Positions 1 to 7,875 of a stretch of DNA of 21,888 nt are shown piece by piece. Position 1 is the first letter of the stretch; each line of letters begins with the position of its first letter. The position numbers and the translations under genes were made by a program. The stretch is taken from positions 1-21,888 of the forward strand of contig DKID01000010.1 in the NCBI GenBank assembly GCA_002454045.1, written 5' to 3'. This DNA is from Nitrospina sp. UBA6727 (lineage in GTDB: Bacteria; Nitrospinota; Nitrospinia; Nitrospinales; VA-1). The notes beneath the pieces are model-generated. The model was not told the DNA's origin and made no database searches. It worked only from the letters and a program-made list of their open reading frames with translations.

Positions 1-1
1 C

Positions 2-394
2 GAGTTGGCGGTGTTTCCGTATGAAGACCAGGGCGTGGCCACGCTGGAGGACGGCTTGTATGTGCTGGAGGACAACCTCGCCGACGCCGCCTTTGTCGAC
101 AAGATGGCGCGCTTTGTGCGCGCTTCGACCAAGGGTTGGGAATGGGCTTCCGCAAACAACGACGCGGCCGCCGACATCGTGCTAAAAAATGATGATACTA
201 ACTCGCATACGAAAAAACATTTGTTGCGTGCGCTGGTTGAGATTGAAAAACTTATGATCGGCGGCGGGAAACTCGACCCGAAAGATTATGCGCGCACTGT
301 GCGCGTCTTACTCGGCGGCGACCCTAAGCCGATCAGCCGTGAACCGCAGGGGGCATGGACTCATCAAGTGTGGAACGCAGCGATGGCGCGATAG
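2..394 (+). CDS. ABC transporter substrate-binding protein, NMT1/THI5-like, C-terminal part (5' end outside window)
   Basis: The reading frame is open from the first bases of the window, so the gene starts upstream and only about 130 C-terminal residues are seen. The stretch with GWEWASANNDAAADIVL, followed by TKKHLLRALVEIEKLM, resembles the C-terminal lobe of periplasmic NMT1/THI5-type binding proteins, which capture nitrogen/sulfur compounds or thiamine-pyrimidine precursors for an ABC importer. In this family that segment follows the final ligand-lobe helices. The substrate cannot be read from the fragment. The gene ends in TAG and is convergent with the HAD phosphatase gene, with a repeat-rich gap between them. 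Family assignment is by recognition of the C-terminal pattern only; a related solute-binding family is possible. Confidence 0.6.
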   Translation, partial: ELAVFPYEDQGVATLEDGLYVLEDNLADAAFVDKMARFVRASTKGWEWASANNDAAADIVLKNDDTNSHTKKHLLRALVEIEKLMIGGGKLDPKDYARTVRVLLGGDPKPISREPQGAWTHQVWNAAMAR

Positions 395-429
395 TGCGCG
401 GCGAATCGTTACGCGCGAAAAGTTTTTGC

Positions 430-514
430 GGAAACCGTCATCACCGTCATGTCACCGCCGCCGTGGTCGTCGCGCGGTCATCATCGTCACCTCGTCGTCA
501 CCGTCGCGGCGGCA
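430..514. repeat. GTCACC/GTCATC-type low-complexity block between convergent genes
   Basis: This stretch is made almost entirely of degenerate 3- to 9-base units such as ACCGTCATC, GTCACCGCC and TCGTCGTCACC. On the minus strand it reads as GGTGAC / GACGATG units and begins directly after the TGA stop of the HAD gene. Similar sequence occurs at 10589-10670, 17102-17164, 19033-19163 and 20711-20743. It is not a clean tandem array and has no spacers. Its function is unknown. Confidence 0.6.
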
Positions 515-1204
515 TCACGTCTTTAACGCGGAAACAAAATCTTCGAGGCTTTCAAAAATTAGTTCCGCGCCTGCAAAGTTTATGTTGCGGTTCAGGGAGT
601 TGCGCAAGATGATGCAGGGCATCCCCGCTTGCTCGGCGGCGCGGAGTCCTTTCAACGCGTCTTCAAGTACGAAACATTCACGCGGAGCGCACCCCAGTTT
701 TTCCGCGGCGTTTATAAAAATGTCGGGATGCGGTTTCTCTTTGGCGGCAGACTCTTTGCCGAGAATAATCGGGAACAGATTTAACGCGCGGGCGTTTTCC
801 AGAATGTGGCGGATATCTTTTGCCCAAGACCCCGACGCGATTGCCAGTTTGTGTTTCGCCGACAAAGTCTCCGCCATGCTTCGCGCCGAGGGGAACAGTT
901 TGATCTCGCCGCTCTGACAAAAGCGGGAATACACGGCGAATTTTTGTTTGCGCAAGTCGGCGGGGTTGACGTTCAGTTTAAGGTTGTGGCGTTCAATTTC
1001 TCCCGCTATTCCTTTTCCTTTTGATGTCCATTCCACCCAGTATTCTTCTTGGTTTAAGGTGTGTCCGTATTTTTCAAAAACTTCGTTATACGCCCGGTAG
1101 TGGAAAGGTTCCGAGTCGGCGAGCAATCCATCGAAGTCGAGGACGGCGGCTTTGCAACGGGCGAGAAGGGAGTGCAGTTTATTTTTTGAGGACGGTGCCG
1201 CCAT
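515..1204 (-). CDS. HAD-superfamily phosphatase, beta-phosphoglucomutase-like
   Basis: This 229-residue protein is a full-length subclass-I haloacid dehalogenase-type hydrolase. Motif I is DFDGLLADSEP (residues 23-33; Asp23 nucleophile, Asp25 acid/base). It is followed by a helical cap, motif II in AIASGS, the motif III Lys in AAKEKPHPD, and motif IV in FVLEDALKG. The pattern matches the beta-phosphoglucomutase/phosphatase branch, which acts on small phosphorylated sugars or nucleotides in the cytoplasm. The exact substrate is not predictable. It lies 6 bases downstream of lepB and is probably the last gene of the lepA-lepB operon. Its TGA stop sits at the edge of a GTCACC-type repeat block. 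The family call is secure; the substrate is unknown. Confidence 0.85.
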   Translation of the reverse strand: MAAPSSKNKLHSLLARCKAAVLDFDGLLADSEPFHYRAYNEVFEKYGHTLNQEEYWVEWTSKGKGIAGEIERHNLKLNVNPADLRKQKFAVYSRFCQSGEIKLFPSARSMAETLSAKHKLAIASGSWAKDIRHILENARALNLFPIILGKESAAKEKPHPDIFINAAEKLGCAPRECFVLEDALKGLRAAEQAGMPCIILRNSLNRNINFAGAELIFESLEDFVSALKT

Positions 1205-1210
1205 GCTGGG

Positions 1211-1888
1211 CTATTCCAAAAATTTTCCGAAGCGTTCAAACCGAACCCAGTTGTCGACGCGATTCCACGACCAGTAAATCATAATTGCTTTGCCGCGGAT
1301 TTTTTTAACATTCAAAAATCCCCAGTAGCGGCTGTCTTGACTATTTTCCCGGTTGTCACCCATCACGAAGACATGGCCTTCTGGAACTAGCACCGGGCCG
1401 AAGTCGTCGCGGGGAATTAGGGAGTCGTTGGAGGCTGGGTCGATATGGCGGGCGTGGGGGTCTTCATAAAGTTTGTCGTTGATATAAACTTTTTGCCGCC
1501 GCACTTTTAGGAAGTCGCCCGGCAAACCGATCACGCGTTTGATAAAATCCCGCCTTTCGTCTTTAGGAAACTTGAAGACGATGATGTCTCCCCGCTGCGG
1601 AACTTCCGAAAACAAAACGATATCGCGAAACAGTTTGATGTTGAGAAAAGGGATTTCGTTGGGGATGTGCGTGCCGTAACTGAATTTGGAAACGAGGATG
1701 TGGTCTCCGATCAGGAGCGTGTTTTCCATGGAGCCGGAGGGAATTTTGAATGCTTGGATTACGAAGGTGCGAAGGAACAAGGCGAGAAGCAGGGCGATGA
1801 GGATGGCTTCGGTATATTCGCGGACGACGCTTTTTTTTTTGGCATCGGCGTTTTTGTCCGCAGCGTTGCGGGAAATTTTATTTGTCAT
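1211..1888 (-). CDS. lepB: Signal peptidase I
   Basis: Type I leader peptidase of 225 residues, which cleaves signal peptides from exported proteins at the outer face of the inner membrane. A basic cytoplasmic N-terminus precedes a single membrane anchor (about residues 26-44). Next comes box B, KIPSGSMENTL, with catalytic Ser53, then FIKRVIGLPGD with the general-base Lys117, and box E, GDNRENSQDSRYWG. All catalytic signatures are intact. The start overlaps the end of lepA by 11 bases, implying translational coupling; lepA-lepB is a common arrangement. A run of ten A on the coding strand (window 1831-1840) encodes Lys17-19 just before the anchor. Length and motifs are normal for a single-anchor enzyme. 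Confidence 0.96.
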   Translation of the reverse strand: MTNKISRNAADKNADAKKKSVVREYTEAILIALLLALFLRTFVIQAFKIPSGSMENTLLIGDHILVSKFSYGTHIPNEIPFLNIKLFRDIVLFSEVPQRGDIIVFKFPKDERRDFIKRVIGLPGDFLKVRRQKVYINDKLYEDPHARHIDPASNDSLIPRDDFGPVLVPEGHVFVMGDNRENSQDSRYWGFLNVKKIRGKAIMIYWSWNRVDNWVRFERFGKFLE

Positions 1889-3680
1889 CGGTCCTCAACA
1901 CTGCGAGAAAGGCTTCTTGGGAAATTTCCACGTTGCCGACCTTCTTCATTTTTTTCTTGCCCTCTTTTTGTTTTTCTAACAGTTTGCGTTTCCGGGTGAT
2001 GTCCCCGCCGTAACATTTTGCTAGCACGTTTTTCCTGAGTGCCTTGACCGTTTCGCGCGCGATAATCTTGCTTCCTACCGCCGCCTGAATTGCTACTTCA
2101 AACATTTGTCGGGGGATTTGTTGCTTGAGTTTTTTGACCAGGCTACGGCCCTGATGGTACACCTTGTCCTTGTGTGTAATCAAAGATAACGCGTCGACAA
2201 GTTCTCCGTTCAAGAGGATGTCCAATTTTACTAAATTGGATACTCTAAAATCTATAAATTCATAGTCGAACGAAGCGTACCCTTTGGTGCCTGATTTGAG
2301 GCGGTCGTAAAAGTCCAACACGATTTCGTTGAACGGTAGTTCGTATTGCAGCAGGACGGTTTGCGGGTTCATGTATTCCATTTTTTTCTGGACTCCGCGG
2401 CGGTCGCGGGCTAGCGCCATCACTCCGCCGACATATTTTTCGGGAACGATGATGGTCCCGATGATGTAAGGTTCTTTCAGGTGATCGATATTTTTTTGCT
2501 CTTTTAGTTTCGAAGGATTATCGATCATCAGCGTTTTCCCATCGCATGTGATGACTTTGTATATGACGGTGGGCGCGGTCGTAAGCAGGTCAACTTTGTA
2601 TTCGCGCTCGATACGTTCCCGCACAATTTCCATGTGCAACAACCCGAGAAACCCGCAGCGGAATCCGAATCCCAACGCGGTAGAAGTTTCTGCTTCATAA
2701 GAAAACGACGCATCGTTCAGCGTTAGTTTTTTCAGCGCATCGCACAAGTTTTCGTAGTCTTCGCCATCGATCGGATACATCCCGCTAAAAACCATGGGCT
2801 TGGCTTCTTTGTAACCGGGCAAGGGATTTGCGCAAGGGTTTTTGAAGTGCGTGATGGTGTCCCCGACTTTGGTCTGGTCCAGTTGTTTGATGTTGGCGAC
2901 CATGTAACCCACCTCGCCCACCGTGAGTTGATCGCATTTCTCCTGCTCGGGATTGAATGTTCCCAACTCATCGACGACGAATTGGTTGCCGGTTGCCATC
3001 ATCATAATTTCCGCGCCGACCTTCAGATTTCCCTGTTGTATCTTGACTAGAACGATAACTCCACGGTACGCGTTATACCAAGCGTCGAAGAGCAGGGCCT
3101 GTAATTTTTCGGAAGCATCTCCGGTCGGCGGAGGAATTTGGCGCACCACAGTCTCCATCAATTCGTTTATCCCCGTTCCTTCTTTGGCGCTGACCGAAAC
3201 CGCGCCGGCGGATTCTATCTGGAGGACATCTTCGAGTTGTTCTTTTATAAAATCAGGGTCCGCGCTGGGCAGGTCAATTTTGTTGATCACCGGGATGATG
3301 GCGAGATTATGTTGCAACGCCAAGTTGAGGTTGGCGATGGTCTGCGCTTGAATGCCTTGCGTCGCGTCGATGACCAACAAAACTCCTTCGCAGGCGGCAA
3401 GACTGCGCGATACTTCGTAGGTGAAATCTACATGACCCGGCGTATCGATCATGTTCAAAATATAACTTTGTCCATCGTCCGCGTGATGTTTCAAGCAAAC
3501 GGTTTGAGCCTTGATGGTGATTCCGCGCTCCCGTTCCAAATCCATATTGTCCAACACTTGTTCTTTCATTTTCCGTTCCGGGATTGCGGAGGTGGCCAAA
3601 ATCAGTTTGTCGGCGAGGGTAGATTTGCCGTGATCAATGTGGGCGATGATGGAAAAATTTCTCAATCGACGCTGACTCAT
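1878..3680 (-). CDS. lepA: Elongation factor 4 (LepA), ribosome back-translocase GTPase
   Basis: Translational GTPase of about 600 residues, the usual LepA length. The G domain starts near residue 8 with RNFSIIAHIDHGKST (G1), then DTPGHVDF (G3) and NKIDLPSADP (G4). EF-G-like domains follow, and the LepA-specific C-terminal domain has YGGDITRKRKLLEKQKEGKK. The family acts on stalled or mis-translocated ribosomes and helps initiation. I prefer the ATG at 3680 (MSQRRLRNFS) because family members begin just before this motif and a GAG-rich stretch lies upstream. An ATG at 3698 would add six residues. It heads the lepA-lepB-HAD operon, and the downstream lepB start lies inside its last codons. Confidence 0.97.
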   Translation of the reverse strand: MSQRRLRNFSIIAHIDHGKSTLADKLILATSAIPERKMKEQVLDNMDLERERGITIKAQTVCLKHHADDGQSYILNMIDTPGHVDFTYEVSRSLAACEGVLLVIDATQGIQAQTIANLNLALQHNLAIIPVINKIDLPSADPDFIKEQLEDVLQIESAGAVSVSAKEGTGINELMETVVRQIPPPTGDASEKLQALLFDAWYNAYRGVIVLVKIQQGNLKVGAEIMMMATGNQFVVDELGTFNPEQEKCDQLTVGEVGYMVANIKQLDQTKVGDTITHFKNPCANPLPGYKEAKPMVFSGMYPIDGEDYENLCDALKKLTLNDASFSYEAETSTALGFGFRCGFLGLLHMEIVRERIEREYKVDLLTTAPTVIYKVITCDGKTLMIDNPSKLKEQKNIDHLKEPYIIGTIIVPEKYVGGVMALARDRRGVQKKMEYMNPQTVLLQYELPFNEIVLDFYDRLKSGTKGYASFDYEFIDFRVSNLVKLDILLNGELVDALSLITHKDKVYHQGRSLVKKLKQQIPRQMFEVAIQAAVGSKIIARETVKALRKNVLAKCYGGDITRKRKLLEKQKEGKKKMKKVGNVEISQEAFLAVLRTDDK

Positions 3681-3759
3681 ATTTTTCTCACTATCCATCG
3701 AGCGTTTTCAACCTGCCCGGGAGCGCATGCCGTTCTCGCGGTTTTCATTTTGGAAAACT

Positions 3760-3788
3760 ATTTTGGAACCGACAACTTTCTCTGACAA
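3760..3788 (-). promoter_or_regulatory. Candidate sigma70-type promoter for lepA-lepB-HAD
   Basis: On the minus strand TTGTCA (3788-3783, five of six consensus bases) is followed after 17 bases by CAAAAT (3765-3760, four of six). This would give a leader of roughly 70 bases before the lepA start at 3680. The match is by eye only, and readthrough from the nucleotidyltransferase gene upstream is an alternative. Confidence 0.33.
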
Positions 3789-3806
3789 CGGCAACGGGAA
3801 TGACGA

Positions 3807-4847
3807 TCAGTGCGTGGGTGAAGGTCGCGCCACTTTCTCGCCGCGGGCGACGGGGGAAACATCAACGTGGTTTGTGACGATGGGTAGCGGTTCTTTATGA
3901 TCCTGCAGATGCTTCCACCACTCATCAAACCGGAGTTTCATGGCATCATAATCTTTAGCGTTGTCAATATCAAGTGCCGCTCCTGGGTGGGGAACTTGCA
4001 AAGCCATGAAGCGGGTTTTCATGATGGTGGAAATTATTTTTTCCAGTTCTTTTTTTGGATTTAATTTACGAAAATAGTCGACCAGAAAATCGAATCGCAG
4101 GTTGGCGAAAAACAAACACAACTGCAAACCGATATAGTTTTTATAATACCGAGACTTGTCTTTTCCGAAAAGTGACAATCCGAAAAGCACCAGGTTTTTG
4201 AAATTTCTCTGGTAACGATACTGATACATTTTCTGGATATACTCGCGGTTTTCAATGCGCAATGGTTTAACTAGATGCAGATTGTTGATGCGGAAGCTAT
4301 CTTCCTTTATATGAAGATACGCCATTTTTATCCCTGACTTTTTCCCCTGCGGGTAAAAATATTTCAACTTTTCGCGGGAGACGATTCCTAAAACATGGTC
4401 GTAATTTTCCATGTCCGCGCGGGAAATAAAATACTCCACTTCCCGCGAAGTCATCAACGGTGCATCGCAGGGGACGATCAGGACTGATTGGTCGCGGTGG
4501 GTATCCGTATTCGGCACTTCGCCGTTTTCATCTTTTAGAGACTGTAGAAAAGTGTGCCAGACGTTTTCATAAAGATTGGCTCTTTGCTCGACGATGTGAA
4601 TCCGCTTGGGAAATTTTAAATCGACACGCGCCGAAAGAAATACCTGGTCTAGTTTTTCCTTCGGACCCACGACATAAATGTCCCGAACAGATTCCACCTG
4701 TTGCAGAGATTCGACAACGTAATGGATGATGCACTTTCCGTTGATGGTCAAAAAAGCTTTGTTCAGGTGATGGACTTTGTAACTGGATTTTCCCTCTCCC
4801 GCTACCAGAATTGTGTCGTATTTTTTTTGGTTGCTCATTGATTCCAT
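3807..4847 (-). CDS. MobA/GlmU-like nucleotidyltransferase family protein
   Basis: Predicted 346-residue protein starting at MESMSNQ. The N-terminal half resembles the NTP-transferase (GT-A) fold. TILVAGEGKSS (about residues 12-22) occupies the place of the nucleotide-binding loop, followed by KAFLTINGK (30-38), IIHYVVESL, and PCDAPLMTSREVEYF, whose Asp is the expected metal-binding aspartate. The family joins an NTP to a sugar phosphate, cofactor or polyol phosphate in the cytoplasm. The substrate cannot be read. The C-terminal ~170 residues (YQYRYQRNFKNLVLFGLSLFG and onward) are unlike common short NTP transferases. A GGAGAG lies 13 bases upstream of the chosen ATG; the ATG at 4838 (MSNQ) is another possibility, and a longer frame from 4898 is less likely. 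It is divergent from gcvT. Confidence 0.72.
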   Translation of the reverse strand: MESMSNQKKYDTILVAGEGKSSYKVHHLNKAFLTINGKCIIHYVVESLQQVESVRDIYVVGPKEKLDQVFLSARVDLKFPKRIHIVEQRANLYENVWHTFLQSLKDENGEVPNTDTHRDQSVLIVPCDAPLMTSREVEYFISRADMENYDHVLGIVSREKLKYFYPQGKKSGIKMAYLHIKEDSFRINNLHLVKPLRIENREYIQKMYQYRYQRNFKNLVLFGLSLFGKDKSRYYKNYIGLQLCLFFANLRFDFLVDYFRKLNPKKELEKIISTIMKTRFMALQVPHPGAALDIDNAKDYDAMKLRFDEWWKHLQDHKEPLPIVTNHVDVSPVARGEKVARPSPTH

Positions 4848-4885
4848 ACAAAAAAACTCTCTCCGTTGCGCATCATTATAATGCC

Positions 4886-4914
4886 TTGCGTTCCACAATG
4901 AAATTGGTTATACA
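4886..4914 (+). promoter_or_regulatory. Candidate gcvT promoter in the divergent intergenic region
   Basis: TTGCGT (4886-4891) and TATACA (4909-4914) are 17 bases apart and point at gcvT. The -35 is poor (three of six). Nearby, ATTATAAT (4875-4882) is a self-complementary -10-like octamer that could serve the divergent nucleotidyltransferase gene. A transcript starting near 4921 would favour the gcvT start at 4958 over the upstream ATG at 4898. No glycine riboswitch is evident in the 110-base gap. Confidence 0.25.
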
Positions 4915-4957
4915 CGGAACGGCTTCCTTTTTCAAAACACCGTATTCCCCCCTGACC

Positions 4958-6076
4958 ATGTCGACTGTCGCGAGTCTGAAGACCACCCCGTTGATTCAAG
5001 TTCACAAAAAACTGGGCGGCAAACTTGTTCCTTTCGCGGGCTGGCAAATGCCCATTCAGTTTCAAGGCGTCATCCACGAACATCAATGCGTCCGCGATGG
5101 AGTAGGCATTTTTGATGTCAGCCACATGGGCGAAATCGAAATCCGGGGGCCCTCTTCCAAAAACCTAATCCAAAAATTGATGACCAACGACATCGACACC
5201 ATGCAGGACAATCAAGCTCTTTATACCTTGATGTGCCGGGAACACGGCGGTGTGGTGGATGATTTACTGGTTCATCGTTTTTCCGAAGATCATTATTTCC
5301 TTTGCGTGAACGCCGCGAATACGGAAAAAGATTTCGCGTGGATTTCAAAAAACGCCGACGGCGACGGCGTTACGATTCAAGACACCAGCCGCGAAACCGC
5401 GCAATTTGCCGTGCAGGGGAAACACTCCGAAGCCCTGTTACAAAAACTATGCGAAACCGCGCTGAATGAAATCAAATATTATCATTTCAAGAAAGCAAAA
5501 ATCTACAATTTTGAAAGCATCATCGCGCGCACCGGATACACCGGCGAAGATGGTTTTGAGATTTATATGCATGCGGGTTGCGCTAAAAAAGTTTTCGCAG
5601 CCATTCTTGAGGCGGGCAAAGATTTTAACATTCAACCCATCGGCTTGGGAGCCAGGGATACTTTGAGAATGGAAATGGGATACGCTCTTTACGGTAATGA
5701 AATCGATGAAAAATCCAAACCGCTCGAAGCCGGGTTAAGTTGGGTCATTAAGTTGGGCAACGCGGACAACTTCATCGGAAAGTCGGCGCTTGCGAAACAA
5801 AAGAGCGCGGGGAACAAACGCAAGTTGGTGGGAATTCGCCTGCGAGGGCGGGGAGTGTTGCGCCCGCATTACCGGGTTTTGAAAAACGCAGTCGCCGTCG
5901 GGGAACTGACCAGCGGAACTTTCTCTCCTTCCTTGAACACGGGGATTGGATTGTGTTATGTATCCCCCGAGTGCGCGGAATCGGGAACGGAACTGGAAGT
6001 GGAAATCAGGAAGTTGCGCGTGTCCGCCGAGGTCGTCAAGTTGCCTTTTCTACCAACCCGCGTCAAAAAAAATTAA
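4958..6076 (+). CDS. gcvT: Glycine cleavage system T protein (aminomethyltransferase)
   Basis: Predicted 372-residue aminomethyltransferase. It moves the methylene group from the aminomethyl-lipoyl arm of GcvH to tetrahydrofolate, releasing ammonia. The N-terminus KTTPLIQVHKKLGGKLVPF and GWQMPIQF is diagnostic, as are DVSHMGEIEIRG, ARTGYTGEDGFEI, GLGARDTLRMEMGY and the C-terminal GELTSGTFSPSL. I chose the ATG at 4958 because homologues begin right before this first block. An in-frame ATG at 4898 would add 20 unfamiliar residues. No strong Shine-Dalgarno is visible. It is first in a gcvT-gcvH-gcvPA cluster; gcvH follows after 22 bases. Confidence 0.96.
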   Translation: MSTVASLKTTPLIQVHKKLGGKLVPFAGWQMPIQFQGVIHEHQCVRDGVGIFDVSHMGEIEIRGPSSKNLIQKLMTNDIDTMQDNQALYTLMCREHGGVVDDLLVHRFSEDHYFLCVNAANTEKDFAWISKNADGDGVTIQDTSRETAQFAVQGKHSEALLQKLCETALNEIKYYHFKKAKIYNFESIIARTGYTGEDGFEIYMHAGCAKKVFAAILEAGKDFNIQPIGLGARDTLRMEMGYALYGNEIDEKSKPLEAGLSWVIKLGNADNFIGKSALAKQKSAGNKRKLVGIRLRGRGVLRPHYRVLKNAVAVGELTSGTFSPSLNTGIGLCYVSPECAESGTELEVEIRKLRVSAEVVKLPFLPTRVKKN

Positions 6077-6098
6077 CCGCTGATTTGTCGGAGATAGC

Positions 6099-6488
6099 AT
6101 GGAGATCCCCAAAGAATTATTGTACACGTTGGAACATGAGTGGGTGCGCGTCGCCGGTAAGAACGCCGTGATCGGCATCACTCATTTTGCCCAAGAGCAA
6201 CTGGGCGATATCGTCTTCGTCGAACTGCCGGAAGTGGGGTCGCTCATTGAAAAGGAAAATCCTTTCGGGATTGTGGAGTCCGTGAAAACCGTGTCCGATC
6301 TTTACGCCCCGACAAGTGGCACCGTCACCAAAGTGAATAACGAACTGGAGGCCAAACCAGAAATGGTGAACAACGAACCTTACGGCGCGGGATGGATTGT
6401 TGAGATTGAACTTGCCGACGAAAAAGATCTCGCGTCTCTTCTCAACTCGGACGCCTACACCAAACAATGCCAGAAGGAAATGGAATAA
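6099..6488 (+). CDS. gcvH: Glycine cleavage system H protein (lipoyl carrier)
   Basis: Lipoyl carrier of 129 residues, standard length. It shuttles the aminomethyl intermediate from the P protein to GcvT. The N-terminal YTLEHEWVRV and GITHFAQEQLGDIVFVELP are typical. The lipoylation site is Lys63 in GIVESVKTVSDLYAP, and the C-terminal NNEPYGAGWIVEIEL is conserved. A GGAG lies a few bases before the ATG. It sits between gcvT and gcvPA, with 35 bases to the next gene, so the three genes should be one transcript. Confidence 0.97.
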   Translation: MEIPKELLYTLEHEWVRVAGKNAVIGITHFAQEQLGDIVFVELPEVGSLIEKENPFGIVESVKTVSDLYAPTSGTVTKVNNELEAKPEMVNNEPYGAGWIVEIELADEKDLASLLNSDAYTKQCQKEME

Positions 6489-6523
6489 TTCCCGCCACGC
6501 CTTTTAATACCTGCCCCTGACCT

Positions 6524-7870
6524 ATGCGATACATCCCGCACACAGAGCAAGACATTAAGTTGATGCTCGCCGACATCGGCGTGACGAATGTCGACGCGTT
6601 GTTCGACAGCATTCCCGACACGTTAAGATTGGGCGACACTTTGCTGGGACTCCCCAAGAGTTTATCGGAAAGCGAGTTGACCGAATATTTGAAACGGTTG
6701 CAAAATAAAAACGCCACCGCCGAAGATTATTCCGTCTTTCTGGGAGCCGGAGCGTACCATCATTTTTCTCCCGTGCTAATCGACCATCTGATTTCCCGCG
6801 GCGAGTTTGCCACCAGTTACACGCCGTATCAACCGGAAGTCAGCCAAGGAACCCTGCAAGCCATTTATGAATTTCAGACGATGATTTGTCTGTTGACGAA
6901 AATGGAGATTGCCAACGCGTCCATGTATGACGGGGCTTCCGCCCTCGCCGAAGCCGTGATCATGGCGAACCGAATCAACCGCCGGACGGAATTTTTGGTT
7001 TCCAAAGCCGTCCACCCGCAATACCGCAAAGTGACTGAAACTTACACCCAGGGAAGCAACTTCACCCTGCGCGAAATTCCCTTCGACGACAAAGGAAAAA
7101 CTAATCTCGCCGCCGTCGCCGAAAACTTGACGGAGAACATTTCCGCCGTCGTCCTGCAATCGCCAAACTTTTTGGGAACGGTTGAAGAGTACGCCTCGTT
7201 GCAAAAAACGCTGGCGGAAAACGGAACCCTCCTGATCGTCGCCGTGGCGGAGGCTTTGTCCCTGGGCATCCTGCAAGCACCCGGAACACACGGCGCGGAC
7301 ATCGTGGTGGGCGAAGGGCAATCGTTAGGTCTGCCGGTTTCTTTCGGCGGACCTTACGTCGGATTTTTCGCGACGCGGGAAAAATTTCTGCGGCAAATGC
7401 CGGGACGCTTAGCCGGCGAAACGGTAGACCAAAACGGGAAGCGGGCTTACGTGCTGACGTTGTCCACCCGAGAACAACATATCCGCCGCGAGCGAGCGAC
7501 CTCCAACATCTGCACCAACCAAGGGCTGTGCGCCCTTGCCGCCACCATTTTTATGGCCACGCTGGGGAAACAAGGTTTCCGCGAACTGGCTTTACTGAAC
7601 TTGAGAAAAGCCGACTACTTGAAAAACCAGTTGGCGCATGTTCCGAATTTCAACATCCGTTTTGCCGCCGACACGTTTAACGAGTTCGTCCTCGAATGCC
7701 CGCGGCCGGTGGAGGAAGTTCTAAACGCTTTGCGGCAGGAACGCATCATCGGCGGCTACCCGTTAGAGCCCTGCTACCCGGACTTAAAAAATTGTCTGCT
7801 GATTTGCGCGACGGATTTAAACCGTCGCGAAGAAATGAACCGCTTGGTCGAAACGCTGGAAGCAATGTAG
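6524..7870 (+). CDS. gcvPA: Glycine dehydrogenase (decarboxylating) subunit 1
   Basis: N-terminal half of the split P protein, 448 residues. It begins with RYIPHTEQDIKLMLADIGV, followed by FLGAGAYHHFSPVLIDHLISR, TSYTPYQPEVSQGTLQAIYEFQ (read as two blocks), YDGASALAEA, and a C-terminal half with GRLAGETVDQNGKR and REQHIRRERATSNICTNQ. In the two-subunit enzyme, GcvPA pairs with GcvPB, which carries the PLP lysine; together they decarboxylate glycine and load GcvH. GcvPB is not downstream here: the next gene is on the opposite strand, only five bases from this stop. The partner must be elsewhere in the genome. Confidence 0.96.
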   Translation: MRYIPHTEQDIKLMLADIGVTNVDALFDSIPDTLRLGDTLLGLPKSLSESELTEYLKRLQNKNATAEDYSVFLGAGAYHHFSPVLIDHLISRGEFATSYTPYQPEVSQGTLQAIYEFQTMICLLTKMEIANASMYDGASALAEAVIMANRINRRTEFLVSKAVHPQYRKVTETYTQGSNFTLREIPFDDKGKTNLAAVAENLTENISAVVLQSPNFLGTVEEYASLQKTLAENGTLLIVAVAEALSLGILQAPGTHGADIVVGEGQSLGLPVSFGGPYVGFFATREKFLRQMPGRLAGETVDQNGKRAYVLTLSTREQHIRRERATSNICTNQGLCALAATIFMATLGKQGFRELALLNLRKADYLKNQLAHVPNFNIRFAADTFNEFVLECPRPVEEVLNALRQERIIGGYPLEPCYPDLKNCLLICATDLNRREEMNRLVETLEAM

Positions 7871-7875
7871 CGCGG

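Noticed and set aside
430..514. Possible CRISPR array
   Set aside because: Units are 3-9 bases, degenerate and contiguous, with no repeat-spacer periodicity and no cas genes nearby.
288..917. A 209-codon plus-strand frame crossing the ABC gene end, the repeat block and the HAD gene
   Set aside because: It overlaps two recognised genes out of frame, and the product is Arg/Ser-rich without motifs.
4898..4957. Longer gcvT start at 4898
   Set aside because: The added 20 residues are unlike GcvT N-termini, and a possible promoter lies inside that stretch.
6776..7321. A 181-codon open frame antisense to gcvPA
   Set aside because: It is the mirror frame of a strongly conserved enzyme, has no family resemblance, and has biased His/Arg/Phe composition typical of antisense frames.
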